From the NCBI GenBank assembly GCA_012064385.1, contig QRDG01001906.1:62001-126000 (forward strand): a DNA stretch of 64,000 nucleotides, written 5' to 3'. Positions within the stretch are counted from its first letter, which is position 1. Each line of letters opens with the position of its first letter. Under the pieces are notes generated by a model. That model ran no database searches. It was given only the letters and a program-made list of their open reading frames with translations, and was not told where the DNA came from. Source of the stretch: Puccinellia tenuiflora (Eukaryota > Streptophyta > Magnoliopsida > Poales > Poaceae). Shown here in pieces: positions 1 through 12,900 of the stretch. Both the position numbers and the translations under genes were made by a program.

Positions 1-2754
1 GGGGGTTTTTGCAAATCTTCTTTTCTTTCTCTTTCTTTCTTCTTCCTTCGCGGCCAGAAGGACGAAGACGACGCCGCCGCGCCACCACCTGCCTGCCTGC
101 CTGCTTGCCGGAGGGATAAGACCAGGAGAAGGCGTCCCCATCTCTCTCTCTCACTCATTCGCCCCCCCTCACTCTCTCTTCTCTTCTCTTCCGTTCTAAC
201 TCGACCGAAACCCTAACCCTAACCGTACGGCCGCCGCCGTATTCCCAAATCGCCGGCGAACGGAGGAGTTTCCGGAGCCGAGACCGTGTCCATCTGCTCC
301 GCCTCGACGTTCTCTGCGTGCTGGTGCAAGCCGTTGGTGCTGGGAGCCACTGGAGGAGGAGAACGCGCTCGGCGTCCCGAACGCCGCCGCCGGGTGTCGA
401 GCTCGAGCTCGTCGCCGTTGAAGCTTCATCAACGTCCCCGCCTTGTCCACGACACTCCTCGTGAGTTCCTCCGTCGTATGCACCCTTCTAATCGGTGGAT
501 TTCGTTCGGATTCGAGGGATTCGTGTTCAACCGCCGTTCACCGCCGCGGTGCCTCGTCGCCGGGATGGTTCCGGTGACCTTTCCGGGGCGGCGCCACCAC
601 CTTTTGGTCCGTCTCGGTTAGGTCTATCTTTCCCGCTCGGGTCCTTCGCCGGAGATGGCCGGAGTTGGCCGGAATCTGGCCGGAGTGGCCGCTGTCCAGG
701 GTCGATGACGTCAGCTGACGTCATCCCTTGTTTATCTTTTTAGAAAAAGAGAAATTCCTGACGGGTGGGTCCCTTTGTCAGATTTTTGACCTTTAATTCA
801 AATTTCAGAAAATAATTGAAACTTGTTTAATTCATAACTTTTGATTCCGAATTCAGAAAAATTCAAATAAAATATCAAATGAATCAGAAAAATAAAATCT
901 ATTCTTTTATATTTTATAACTATTTATTTGGCTAACCTTTCTTTTGAGTTGTTTAAAATTACCTAAATGCCATTTTAGTTAAAAAATTATTATAAAATCC
1001 TTTTCTTTAAACAAAATTTGGATAAAATTATTTTAAGTAATAAAAATTATAACCTTATTTATAAAAAAGCTTAAAATGCAAAATCTTTTATTATTTTAAA
1101 ATGCTTTGATAATTAATTTATTGGAGTAAAATTAATTTAATTTCAAAAATTAAATAAATAAAAATAATATCAAAAATCCAGAATTAAATCATAAATTTTT
1201 AATTGATCAATAAAATAAAAGCAAGCTAAGAGTTGCATATCATTTTATGCATAGTAGCATGTTGCTTCTTTAAACATTGTTCTTATCAGACAATGATGGA
1301 TTTTGTAGAACCAGGAGGTCGACAGCCCCAACCAGTTTCAGACTCCACTACTTGTCAGTTTCAAGGCAAGTTCATCACTTGCTCATATCTCTTGAAATAT
1401 TTGTTATAAAACTATTTGCAAAACCTTATTATACTATCACCTTTATACAAAAGAAAGCATAAAACCTATTTCTTTAATAATATGACTATTTGGCTATCTA
1501 CCTGAGTGGTGGTAACCTATTATGGATGGCAAATGGGACCATGGTAAGATGAATTGGTCCGGAGGTCCCACTTGCACGGGAAAGTATTACCTAGGACTTA
1601 ACAACAAATGCCGTCATAATGATTGCGCCGTAAAGACGCGTTAACCATAAGACCTGGAATGGGACGGGAAATGCCATCTGTACTTCTCCCAGATGCATGT
1701 CAACGGGCTGCCAGTGCCGTAGGCTGTAGGTCTTGCGGGACTACATGCACATGGGTGGGATCCCTTAATTCCCACGGAGACTGGGGTCTAGGATGGTCTG
1801 CAAGGAGAGCCTAGGTGTCTACCGGAAGGGGTAGAGCATCAGGGGTAAACTCGCTATGCATTTATTGGGTGGGCATGCATTGTGCGGAGAAGCACAGTGA
1901 ATGACTTGGATCAAAAACTGGGCCCCACACCAAAGAGAGTGTGGACAGGAACGTACGCCTGGTTGGTAACAAAGTCTTGATCTCTTATGGGTAAAGTAAC
2001 GCACCTCTGCAGAGTGTAAAGAATTGTAACATGTTACTCCCTGTTCCGGGAAGGAGCTGCGAACGCAGCAGGAAAGGAGCTACATGAAGCTCTAGCCCTG
2101 TGAAGGATGACGGGCATAGTCTTCAGAAATAAAAGCAACCTCTTGAAGAAATGTTTTACAAAATCTTTGCATTAGCTTGTGACTCTTTTGAGTCTTAAGC
2201 AGTAGTTAGTGCATCAAACTTCCCACCATATCAAATGAACTTGTTGAGTAACGCTGGTTACTCATCCTTTCCTTTTGAATCTCCTGCTTAGGTTATGAGG
2301 ACCTGGCCAGTGCCTCGCTTCATGCCATGGGAGGCCAGGAAGACGTCTACTATGAAGAGCCAGACCTTTCAGGAGGAGTTGAAGGCGTGGACTACTTTAT
2401 CAGATACGGCGCCGACAACGAGGAGGAAGAGTCTGACTAGTCAACTTTAGGTTAATAGCCTTACTTAGCATGGTTGAATCGAGCAGCAAGAACTTTATAT
2501 CAATAAGCTGTTGAGTTCCCATGTGCGCACTTATTTGCTTCTTCAAGGTTTGTAAACACTATGTATGAGACGACACCCTGAGGTGGCCATCTCTATGCAC
2601 GACTTGGTTTGTAATATTTCAGACGTTGTTTGTGGACCCGCAATGTTTCTGCTGTACCACCCTGAGGGATGTAATATTTGCGGAACGGTGTTCTGTGAGT
2701 GTTTTGTCAACGACTTGCATACTACAACATGCAGTGGTATGCCGGGTCACCGCA
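1..2754 (+). mobile_element. Nested solo LTR, truncated by window start (copy A)
   Basis: This is the same LTR that is complete at 9929-13120. Its right end (…caccgca, 2754) is followed by ccggc at 2755-2759, identical to the target-site duplication around the complete copy. The left end lies upstream of the window. It contains a pyrimidine-rich leader-like start, a GC-rich segment and a very AT-rich segment (about 780-1260). Short ORFs within it are not supported as genes. Confidence 0.7.
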
Positions 2755-2900
2755 CCGGCCCATCCCGACGAATCCCCGAGCAGGTTCCGATCCTCGAAGG
2801 TGTTCCTGTATCCTCCGACCTTGCGGAAGAAGGGGACGTGGACACCACTCTTCGGCTCGGCCGCACTCCACCATCTGTGAAGGGCCGCCAAGCGGAGTAA
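2755..2900 (+). pseudogene. C-terminal piece of LARD gag-position ORF (copy A)
   Basis: From the TSD ccggc onward the frame that is open in copy B continues for 48 codons and stops at 2898-2900 (…KGRQAE, stop). The N-terminal part lies upstream of the nested solo LTR and outside the window. No conserved domain is recognised. It is broken by the LTR insertion, as in copy B. Confidence 0.5.
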
Positions 2901-3380
2901 GATCTGTTTAGTTTAGCCGGAGTGGCGCTTATGAGATGTTAGATGAGAGTTTGTGAGACTGTTTGTAATTCCTATGCTTGCTTGTACGTGGGTTTGGGTT
3001 GTGTCGAGTGTTTAGTAGCCGTTGTGTGCTCGTTATCTGGCAGGGTTGAAGTGGTTGTTCCATGTTGTTTCAAGTTTTTAGGGCCATAAAAGTGAAGCAT
3101 TACTTTCTAAAATGATATTTTCCTCGAGTAGCAAGTTCTACTATCTGTGTGTTAGTGCCTCTGCAATTCTCTCTGCTGCAAGAACAGAACTGTGACAGCT
3201 CAGGGAAGATCTCAGGAATGCAAATCTGGATCTAAATCAGCAGTGAAGGCAAGTTTGATACATCAACAGAGTTCAGGACACAAGGAAAATTTCAGAAACA
3301 GAGGATACAAGTTCTACTCCAACATACGACACTCCCACTACCTCAGTACAGATACAGGAGAGCACCCCAGGAAGAAAATC

Positions 3381-3758
3381 CTACTCCCTCTCGCGCTCAG
3401 TGGCATCACCTGAGGATGAGCTTGATTCACCTGAAGCCGGGTCGCGAGCCGCGCGACAGCGACGACGGATGGCACGAGCCGCCAGCTGCCCTCCAGCCGA
3501 AGGAACCACTGCATCAGCCACCTGCGGCAGCACCACCTGCTCTCCCGCAGCCTGCCCCGCCAGCTCGCTCACCGCCGGCACCGCAGCAGCATCACCGCCA
3601 GTGCCGTACCACCAGTCGTACAGAGCCACCAACAAGAGAACCACCGCCGCATACAAACAGTGCCACCACCACCGAAGCCATGATCCAGAAGATCATGATC
3701 ACGAACAGCTGCTTGAAGAATCCCGCTCCCTCTCGTAGATGGCTGAAAAGAAACCCAT
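3381..3758 (-). pseudogene. Antisense gene-like unit in LARD internal domain (copy A)
   Basis: Reading the minus strand, a TATA box (TATAAA, complement of 3807-3812) is followed about 50 bp on by ATG in a strong context (GCCACCATGGG, ATG at 3758-3756). Beyond it lies a strongly hydrophobic segment (FKQLFVI…IFWIMASVVV…) and then a Ser/Arg-rich tail ending ERERE and a stop near 3381. The frame is not continuous: the ATG frame stops early and an extra base near 3655 splits the hydrophobic stretch. Copy B has different lesions, so an intact ancestor probably encoded a small membrane protein. The family is not recognised. It could be a captured host-gene copy or chance coding potential in GC-rich DNA. 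Confidence 0.35.
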
Positions 3759-4702
3759 GGTGGCAGTGAAAGAGGAAGCTCGTGGGAGGAATTTCAGAGA
3801 CCCCCGTTTATAGCCGTGAGCTCGGATGCCGCGCACTGCTCAGCCTCGCGCGGGAAAAGAGAGGAATCGCGCGTAGTGCTCGGCCAATTGGCGCGAAACC
3901 ACCGAGGTGCCCAAAGCCGTGATGGCCGCTGCGCCGATTGACCGCACGTGCAGCAGTGCCGGAGAGGAGTGCTTCGCGCACTCGGAGACGGCCAGGTACG
4001 AGGGAAGATGCTGCGAGGAAGAAGAAGTTGGAAAGGAAGAGAGAGACTAGCAGGTGGACCCGCTCCCACATGACAGCCAGCAAGAAAATAGCCCCTGTGT
4101 GCCTCTATCCTTTCTCCACAGATCAGTCCCTCGTCTCTCCTCTGTTCATAGGGAAAGTTTTTGCCAAAATAATTTTGGGGATGGCCCTACCCCACGGTAT
4201 CTGTGAGCCAATTATTGGCGACACGGATATTTTCTTTAGAAAGAAACCCTGTTACTTTTCAAAACCTGTGTATACATGAAAATGTATATACAGCTTTTCT
4301 AAAATAAAAACCCTAGATAGGGGATATGATTGGCATGCCCCTAATCTGCTTGTTTTGCAAAATTTGGTTGTGGGTTGATGATCTGTGTGTAGGTCTTGTT
4401 TGATCTTGCCACGCTTGTGTTGGTTGAACTAAAAACCATAGGTTTAATTTTTGTTATTTAACCATAGTAAAGAACCTATGTTGATTGGTTGTGTGAGCCA
4501 CTGCCATGCCATCCTTAGAATGCATCGAGGGTGATAGAAATATCGTACTGAGTGTTAATCGTTTTGGATGATAAACTCTAATGTTTGTAGGAAAAGTTTT
4601 AAAACATTTTAAATATAGGGGTAGATTAAACCATACGAGAAATATCTTGTATAACCCCGGGAATCTCTATTAGTCTCCGAATCTCGGGACGAGATTCTTT
4701 TT

Positions 4703-4714
4703 AAGGGGGGAAGG
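4703..4714 (+). other. Polypurine tract before LTR (copy A)
   Basis: The run aaggggggaagg lies two bases before the LTR start TGTAACACCCC. This is the expected primer site for plus-strand DNA synthesis of an LTR retroelement and marks the end of the internal domain. Confidence 0.8.
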
Positions 4715-5947
4715 TTTGTAACACCCCGAAAATTCGTCCCTAATTTTAGCGGTGTTTTCTGACCCCTGAAAAACTTTTTCCTCTATTCCTAAATGTTTCT
4801 TCAAATCTTTTGAGGATGATTTGACTTTGGAATTGCTCTCTCAAAATTTTTTCCGGCGATCCGCGAACCACTCCAGCACCCGTGATAATTTTTATGCTTA
4901 GGTTTTCTCTCGAAAACCCTAGCCCTGATTATCGAACCTCTAAAACCCTTTACTCCACCTACCAAAGAAAAGCCTGTTTCCAAAGCTGGAAAAATTCCAC
5001 CAAAAATACCAGAGACTCCTCTCCTCATACAAAGACAATACATCCAAAAATATTGCATACTCCAATGCAATATTTCCAAGTTTATCCATATTCTCCATTA
5101 TGCCATTTTCAATCCAGAAATTGTCTAGACACCTTCCACTCATCCAAAAATTATGAAATTTTTGTGAGGTGCATTATTTGACCTCCTGAACATTTCACTC
5201 CATTGGCCCAACCTCATTTGAGCAATATTTGAGGTACTTCCTTTGTAATGCCCTTTTTATGCCTAATTGTGATTTCCAAAGCAACCCCTAGCTACAAAAA
5301 TAATTTGGCATTGCCACTTTGCCAAGTTGACAAGATACCCTACACAACCCCATCTCCCCAATATCAGATCAATATTATTTGAGGAAGTGCTTTTGGCATA
5401 TCCATGCCATTAGGGCATTTTCGGACACCAATTTATTTTACCAACCTACAGGCATCCAATTGAGCTCAAACTTCACAAACATACTACATACACCTATCCT
5501 AACCTACTGTGAATTTTGGGGATTTTTCTGAGATGTGCAAGACCCCTGTCATTTCATCGAACACCTGGCGCACCCTTGGTTTTCTGAAAATCTTGTATTG
5601 CGAAGTGTGGAGTTTTTGAGTGTGGCTAGTTTGGTTGTCTTGGTCTTGTCCTTGTGAACCCAGTAATGCAAACCTTTTTCAGTTTCGTGCCCCGAGTCGT
5701 CGGGAACGCGACGATGCCGCTCTGAACGTCCGGGACGCGTGCTTTGGCAAGACCTAAACTCCCGTTACTGCTTTGGTCGGTGCCTAATCCTCTGCAGCAG
5801 TATCACCACGTGCACCACTGTGCCTCCAGCATGGCTGCCTCACCCCCTCCTCCTCCTTATCACCTCCCTGTAGCTGGAGGACGTCACCCATGACCTAGGT
5901 GGCCATCAATGGCCGCACCGGCCACCACCCACCTCTCTCTCCCTGCC

Positions 5948-5953
5948 TATAAG
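5948..5953 (+). promoter_or_regulatory. Putative LTR TATA box (LTR1)
   Basis: TATAAG lies in a C-rich context about 1.23 kb into the LTR, immediately before a GC-rich leader-like stretch. LTR2 has tatatt at the equivalent place (about 16667) and the unrelated solo LTR has tataag at 19526-19531. Confidence 0.4.
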
Positions 5954-7684
5954 AGGCCACCTCCGAGCTCCCTCGCGCCCGAGCACCTCACTCCCCCCCC
6001 CCCTGGAACCCCTCTGCCCTTTTAGTTGCGGGATGGCGGAGCCCTACTCCGTTTCGGCCATGGACGTCGTCGTCGGTCCACGGACCATGGCGAGCTCCCT
6101 GCAGAGCCATCCTTCGATTAAGACCATGGAGGAGTTCCCCTCGATCCCCTCTACCCCCTAGACAGAATGGTTCGCGTTTTGGTGGCCCGTAGCCTCGGTT
6201 CCGTCCGGGAACCGCCGGCGGCAAGCTCTCGGAGCGCGGCCCCATGGCGGCGCCCCCGTGCTTCCCCGCGGTTGAGGCCGCCCTTCCGGAGGCGGCGTGT
6301 TGGGGTGGTCCTCCCCGCACCCCGGTGGCCGGCAGCAAGCACTAGGGCGGCGGCGGTGGTGGTCGACGGCCGGCGGCCGAACCGGCCCGAGCCGCGTCGG
6401 GCTCACTCCCGCGGGCCGTCCGCGCTTGGGAAGGCGACCAGCGGCGGCGGCGGTGCTCCCCCCCTGGCGCCGATGGCCGGCGGCGGCTCCAGGCAGCGGT
6501 GGCGGCGTGGCCAGCTCCGACGGCCGGCCCTCCCCTGGCACGTCCGCGTCGGGCTCGTCCCGCGCGTGGTCGACGCCGGGGTGAGGATGCCAGCGTGGCG
6601 GCCAGCGTGGCGTCCTCGTGACGCCGACAGGGGGCCCCGCCTCGGCCCGGCCCCACTGTCGGGTTAAGTCAAGGCGCCTTCTCCGTTTTCCGTCTTCCCG
6701 CACGGAAGGCGTATTTCGGGAAATACGCATCCAGCCCGGCCGATTCTGAAAGCGGCCCATTTGCGGCCCGTCCGTTTTTTTCCCCGCGGCAGTTTTTCTT
6801 TTCCTGCTGCTGGAATTTTCAAACGGCAATATCTTTTGAACCGTAAGTCCGTTTTCAGTGATTCAAATTTCTAAATTTTTATCTCGACGAGCTCTAACCA
6901 GTGGTACTGATTCCAACTTGTTCCAAAATAGTGATATTAGGTGCCCTTGTGTGAGTGCACTCCGGATTCCGGGCAAAAGCGGCTATCGCTGCCTACGCCA
7001 CGAAATCGCCCCGACCTTTCCAAGCCCAGCGGACCCCCGTCTTCGAAGGCAAGCTAACCCCTTGCTATGAGCCGTCCCGCAATATCGTTTACTATTTGTT
7101 TATTGTCTTGCCCAGTATTATATGCTTGTCTGTTTATTTATGCATGATTGTTTGTTGTTCTTATTTAATATGAGACTGATGATATTACTCCTGCCACGTT
7201 TTATTCATCATCCATGTATGCATTAGATTGATGTATGAATTATCTGTGCGCCTCGCACTTGCGTGGCTTTGACAACTAAATAACAAAAACATGCGTTGAT
7301 TGTTTGCTTCTTCTTCTTCGCCGAGGTGAGGAACTGACGAATGTCGTCTTATGATCCTCGGAGTTGGGGGCATTTGCCAAAAGAGTTATTTGCTTCTTGT
7401 CCCTCCATCAAATATGGTTGGCGTAGACCACCCGGACTGCGACGCTTGGGAGCTGACTTTCCATTTGGTTCTTTTTGCCGAGATTGCTGACACCACATCG
7501 AGGGAACCCTCGAGTGGAATGGATGCTCTCTCATTCTTATGATTGCTTTTCGGTTTAGTTTTGGAGACTATATGCCCAAATCCCCACTTCCTGGTCAACG
7601 GTCGGACGGTAACGCCGCCAAAGACTTGCGCGTGGAGGAACGGATGCGTAACAGACTCCGCCTGTGCTATATTATTATACTAAC

Positions 7685-7870
7685 CCCCGAGTGACACCGG
7701 CCGGGTTGCCCGCCACAGTCACCCGGGTATGCTTATTATTATTCTGTGACTCCAACCCCTGAGTGACACCGGCCGGGTCTCCCGCCACCGTCACCCGGGT
7801 GTTCTTGTTATTCTGTGACTCTAAACCCCGTGTGACACCGGCCGGGTTGCCCGCCACAGTCACCCGGGTA
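7685..7870 (+). repeat. Tandem ~60-bp repeats, GTGACACCGGCCGGG type
   Basis: There are three consecutive units, each with a GTGACACCGGCCGGG core followed by CCCGCCAC.GTCACCCGGGT and an AT-rich spacer. The GTGAC…GTCAC ends make each unit a near-palindrome. Related units occur in LTR2 (18130-18310, 22244 onward) and in the nested solo LTR (20839-20956), so this is a module shared among several LTR families. Confidence 0.75.
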
Positions 7871-8998
7871 TCATTATTGTGATGTGGTTATTATTCATGC
7901 AAGTGTTAGGCATGTTCTAGGCTATGTTTGTTTGTGCTTGTTTGTGTTGCTAATGCCTTGTTGGTTGTTCTAGGCTATGAGAGTATTTTGCTTGGTACGG
8001 CTTTGGGCGTGATGAACCTGAAGTGTCGGCTGAGTGGAGTGCATTCTGATAGGTGGTAAAGCAAACTCTCGAGAGCATCAACCTAGCCAGCTAGCCCCGT
8101 TCCTGGGATATGGAACAACAGTTCAGTGTCAGTCACACTGTGTGTCTTTGTCGTGTCCGGAGGTTAAACTTAAGATCTGTTTGAAAGAATTGATTAATGA
8201 CCTGACCTCATTTAATAAACAATAAGATGATGCAGGGAACGTTACTCGAGATAAGGAATTGTGATAAGGCCAGTGGGCCTAGCAGTGGTGTCAGATGAGA
8301 TTAGCCTCGTGAGGCTAGAGGCCAGTGAGCCTAGTTATGGCAATATGATTTATGGTGTTACTTGGTATCAACTGGTACCCCGTTATTCGTCACAGGTAAG
8401 CTCTTTGTGTGACCCCGGTACACGATCCAACCCCACCTGGCTTGGACTCTGTACTGGTGGTACTCCCCTTTGTTTGCTTATACCATGTTTTAGTATGATG
8501 CCATGTTGCTACCCCTTGGACTGCCGTAAGTAGTCACTTGCCATGTTTAGATTACTTTCTGTCGCTAGTTACTTGTTGCCTGATTGCTTGACTGTTCATG
8601 TCTTGTGGTTATTTTCTTGCGAGTACATCATTGTACTCAGACTGGCTTTTCATGTGGCCAGACTTTGAGAGGATCCATCTCCTACCATAGCATGGAGATC
8701 GAGCAGGAGCGTGCTAGGATCAGTAGCCCAGCCAGATGCCTGTGGAATGGAGCCGCACCAAGCCGTTGCCGTATCGTTGTCTTCCGCTGCCAGTTAAACT
8801 CTGTCTTGTGCCATACTTGGCCATGATTATTTTCATGCCTTGAAGGCCATGTAAACCATTTGTAGCCCTTTGGGCCTGATTGTGTAAGGATATTTTCGCT
8901 ATGTTGCATTATCGTAATGTGCGTCCAGATATCCTGGGCTGGCGCACGGGGCGACCACCTCTCTGGCAATATGAGTCAGAGGGGGGTGCCACAGAGCA

Positions 8999-9016
8999 TG
9001 GTATCAGAGCACCAGG
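8999..9016 (+). other. Primer binding site, initiator tRNA-Met type
   Basis: TGGTATCAGAGC follows the LTR end after five bases. This is the standard plant LTR-retrotransposon PBS complementary to the 3' end of initiator tRNA-Met, and it fixes the 5'-to-3' orientation of the internal domain. Confidence 0.85.
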
Positions 9017-9349
9017 CTGGCTGTAGACTACCCTAGCATGGAAAGCCCCGTCTTACTTTTGCCCGACAATGACCCGATGGATTTAACCCATCTCCGCCAA
9101 ACCGGCATGGCTCGTGTCGGTCAACAGTATGGTGCAGTAGGACCTGTCCCAATCTTTTCCAGCAAGACGAGCCAGTTTCTTCCATGAGAAGAAGCCGACC
9201 TTACCCGGTGAACCTGAGACCCAGTCCTGGTTGCTATAACCCACCCTCGCCAGCTCTCTGGCAACCCAACTCCTTTAAAGTAGAATCCTATAGAGGAACC
9301 TCGCATCCTTATCCCCTCCAAGAAAATCTAGTGACCCCGAGAAAATCCG

Positions 9350-9928
9350 ATGGCGACCCTTAATGCCATCTTGGAAACCACTGCCGAGGAGCATTCGAGC
9401 TTTCGATTGCTTCTCTGGAGGGCCGTCAACCATATCCTTGGTAGCACCGTTCACCCCGTGTACGTGGTGTTCCAGAGCTCACTCTCGTCGGCCGGAGATG
9501 AATTCCGGGCCGATGTGAGGATCAGCCCGTGTCCCCGGGGCACGAACCAGCCCTACTTAATCCAAGGAGGCCGCATGCCCACTCTGGGGCTAGCCATCCA
9601 GGTAGCAGCCTGGGAATGCCTCGTTCGTCTTCGGTCCTCCGAACCCCTGCTAGCTGAAACTCGAGAGTTCTACTACCTTCCGGCCAGACCACGACCCCGT
9701 GGAGAAATGATCCAAGCCGACGTCTCAAAGGAGCCTGACCCAGCACTAATCAACCAAGTTGCTTACGCCATCGCAATGACGAACCTCAACAACCTCTTGA
9801 TGGAGGAGCTCGTGACTACAAGGAGGAACCTCAGCCGTGCCCGCCTACACCAATACCTAGGGGAAAGCACACCTACACCCTCCCGTAGGCAAGCTCGAAG
9901 TAGCAGACCTCCACTTCCAGATCCCGGC
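9350..9928 (+). CDS. LARD gag-position ORF, interrupted by solo LTR
   Basis: The ORF starts at ATG 9350 and codes for 193 residues up to the LTR insertion at 9929. Beyond the insertion the same phase resumes at 13126 and stops at 13264-13266, so the original product was about 240 residues. The annotated 231-residue reading frame runs on into LTR sequence. It is rich in Arg, Pro and Leu, has no CCHC zinc knuckle, and I recognise no catalytic motif. The position just after the PBS suggests a Gag-like or accessory role, but that rests on position only. Proteins of unknown function in this position are known from non-autonomous grass retroelements. Confidence 0.5.
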
Positions 9929-12900
9929 TGTAGTACCCCAGCGTTTAGGGTTTTGCGAAGGGTAGATTTAGGAGTTTGTGCAATTGCATGCATGCATCTG
10001 AAAAACCTGAACAAATTTTTTTTCGCAAATCTAAACACTAGTTAAAATTTATATTTACCATTTTATTAACCTAATGATTAACCATAAGTGGAGATGTTAA
10101 TCTTCCTAACCTATTTTACTTATATGTTTGTTACCCATTAATAAATATGAGGGTATTAATAGTAATGCATATTTCCTAATTCTTCCAAATGAGTTAGATC
10201 TTTCACTAATTTTGTTTGCAAGCTAATATTCTGATAAATCCAAACAAAATACTGGAGGCTTCTCCATAAGTTTATAAATCTATATGAATTTTTGGGGTAT
10301 TTTGAGCTATTTAAAAGCCTAAATAAATGTTTTAAGTTGCTGTTTTAATGAATTGTTTAATTAAGGAAAAGTCCAGGGGGGTTTTTGCAAATCTTCTTTT
10401 CTTTCTCTTTCTTTCTTCTTCCTTCGCGGCCAGAAGGACGAAGACGACGCCGCCGCGCCACCACCTGCCTGCCTGCCTGCTTGCCGGAGGGATAAGACCA
10501 GGAGAAGGCGTCCCCATCTCTCTCTCACTCATTCGCCCCCCCTCACTCTCTCTTCTCTTCTCTTCCGTTCTAACTCGACCGAAACCCTAACCCTAACCGT
10601 ACGGCCGCCGCCGTATTCCCAAATCGCCGGCGAACGGAGGAGTTCCCGGAGCCGAGACCGTGTCCATCTGCTCCGCCTCGACGTTCTCTGCGTGCTGGTG
10701 CAAGCCGTTGGTGCTGGGAGCCACTGGAGGAGGAGAACGCGCTCGGCGTCCCGAACGCCGCCGCCGGGTGTCGAGCTCGAGCTCGTCGCCGTTGAAGCTT
10801 CATCAACGTCCCCGCCTTGTCCACGACACTCCTCGTGAGTTCCTCCGTCGTATGCACCCTTCTAATCGGTGGATTTCGTTCGGATTCGAGGGATTCGTGT
10901 TCAACCGCCGTTCACCGCCGCGGTGCCTCGTCGCCGGGATGGTTCCGGTGACCTTTCCGGGGCGGCGCCACCACCTTTTGGTCCGTCTCGGTTAGGTCTA
11001 TCTTCCCGCTCGGGTCCTTCGCCGGAGATGGCCGGAGTTGGCCGGAATCTGGCCGGAGTGGCCGCTGTCCAGGGTCGATGACGTCAGCTGACGTCATCCC
11101 TTGTTTATCTTTTTAGAAAAAGAGAAATTCCTGACGGGTGGGTCCCTTTGTCAGATTTTTGACCTTTAATTCAAATTTCAGAAAATAATTGAAACTTGTT
11201 TAATTCATAACTTTGATTCCGAATTCAGAAAAATTCAAATAAAATATCAAATGAATCAGAAAAATAAAATCTATTCTTTTATATTTTATAAATATTTATT
11301 TGGCTAACCTTTCTTTTGAGTTGTTTAAAATTACCTAAATGCCATTTTAGTTAAAAAATTATTATAAAATCCTTTTCTTTAAACAAAATTTGGATAAAAT
11401 TATTTTAAGTAATAAAAATTATAACCTTATTTATAAAAAGCTTAAAATGCAAAATCTTTTATTATTTTAAAATGCTTTGATAATTAATTTATTGGAGTAA
11501 AATTAATTTAATTTCAAAAATTAAATAATAAAAATAATATCAAAAATCCAGAATTAAATCATAAATTTTTAATTGATCAATAAAATAAAAGCAAGCTAAG
11601 AGTTGCATATCATTTTATGCATAGTAGCATGTTGCTTCTTTAAACATTGTTCTTATCAGACAATGATGGATTTTGTAGAACCAGGAGGTCGACAGCCCCA
11701 ACCAGTTTCAGACTCCACTACTTGTCAGTTTCAAGGCAAGTTCATCACTTGCTCATATCTCTTGAAATATTTGTTATAAAACTATTTGCAAAACCTTATT
11801 ATACTATCACCTTTATACAAAAGAAAGCATAAAACCTATTTCTTTAATAATATGACTATTTGGCTATCTACCTGAGTGGTGGTAACCTATTATGGATGGC
11901 AAATGGGACCATGGTAAGATGAATTGGTCCGGACGTCCCACTTGCACGGGAAAGTATACCTAGGACTTAACAACAAATGCCGTCATAATGATTGCGCCGT
12001 AAAGACGCGTTAACCATAAGACCTGGAATGGGACGGGAAATGCCATCTGTACTTCTCCCAGATGCATGTCAACGGGCTGCCAGTGCCGTAGGCTGTAGGT
12101 CTTGCGGGACTACATGCACATGGGTGGGATCCCTTAATTCCCACGGAGACTGGGGTCTAGGATGGTCTGCAAGGAGAGCCTAGGTGTCTACCGGAAGGGG
12201 TAGAGCATCAGGGGTAAACTCGCTATGCATTTATTGGGTGGGCATGCATTGTGCGGAGAAGCACAGTGAATGACTTGGATCAAAAACTGGGCCCCACACC
12301 AAAGAGAGTGTGGACAGGAACGTACGCCTGGTTGGTAACAAAGTCTTGATCTCTTATGGGTAAAGTAACGCACCTCTGCAGAGTGTAAAGAATTGTAACA
12401 TGTTACTCCCTGTTCCGGGAAGGAGCTGCGAACGCAGCAGGAAAGGAGCTACATGAAGCTCTAGCCCTGTGAAGGATGACGGGCATAGTCTTCAGAAATA
12501 AAAGCAACCTCTTGAAGAAATGTTTTACAAAATCTTTGCATTAGCTTGTGACTCTTTTGAGTCTTAAGCAGTAGTTAGTGCATCAAACTTCCCACCATAT
12601 CAAATGAACTTGTTGAGTAACGCTGGTTACTCATCCTTTCCTTTTGAATCTCCTGCTTAGGTTATGAGGACCTGGCCAGTGCCTCGCTTCATGCCATGGG
12701 AGGCCAGGAAGACGTCTACTATGAAGAGCCAGACCTTTCAGGAGGAGTTGAAGGCGTGGACTACTTTATCAGATACGGCGCCGACAACGAGGAGGAAGAG
12801 TCTGACTAGTCAACTTTAGGTTAATAGCCTTACTTAGCATGGTTGAATCGAGCAGCAAGAACTTTATATCAATAAGCTGTTGAGTTCCCATGTGCGCACT

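Larger units (their letters stand above)
1..4716 (+). mobile_element. LARD-type LTR element, 3' internal domain (tandem copy A)
   Basis: This is the 3' portion of the internal domain of a large-LTR Gypsy-like element with no recognisable protease, integrase or reverse transcriptase. It ends in a polypurine tract (aaggggggaagg at 4703-4714) directly before an LTR beginning TGTAACACCCC at 4717. Positions 1-2754 are the remainder of a nested solo LTR that begins before the window. Positions 2755-2900 are the tail of the gag-position ORF, and 2901-4716 is non-coding or antisense gene-like sequence. The whole stretch recurs at 10376-15072 with short indels and scattered substitutions. Confidence 0.75.
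4717..8993 (+). mobile_element. Full-length 4.28 kb LTR of LARD-type element (LTR1)
   Basis: The LTR starts TGTAACACCCC after a polypurine tract and ends TGCCACA just before a tRNA-Met primer binding site, so it serves as both a 3' and a 5' LTR in the tandem arrangement. It is about 4277 bp, which fits the very long LTRs of Triticeae LARDs such as Sukkula. A TATA box (tataag, 5948-5953) precedes a GC-rich transcribed-leader-like segment. Three GTGACACCGGCC units lie at 7690-7869. Its first ~450 bp match LTR2 (15423 onward) closely, the middle is much more divergent, and the last ~950 bp match again. It lacks about 400 bp present in LTR2 near 22300-22735. Confidence 0.8.

Noticed and set aside
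209..225. Telomere-like CCCTAAACCCTAACC-type sequence (also 10583-10599)
   Set aside because: Only two to three imperfect units inside an LTR leader, in both tandem copies. It is too short for an interstitial telomere.
286..621. ORFs repeated at 10660-10995 and similar pairs
   Set aside because: Repetition reflects the tandem LTR copies, not conserved coding function.
6158..6829. Long ORFs on both strands in GC-rich LTR segments (also 16616-17155, 19577-20051, 18992-19693)
   Set aside because: They lie in LTR leader sequence, have compositionally biased Pro/Arg/Ala translations, overlap on both strands and show no motifs.
7685..7870. CRISPR-like repeats
   Set aside because: Three diverged units inside a plant LTR, with spacers that are AT-rich variants of each other.
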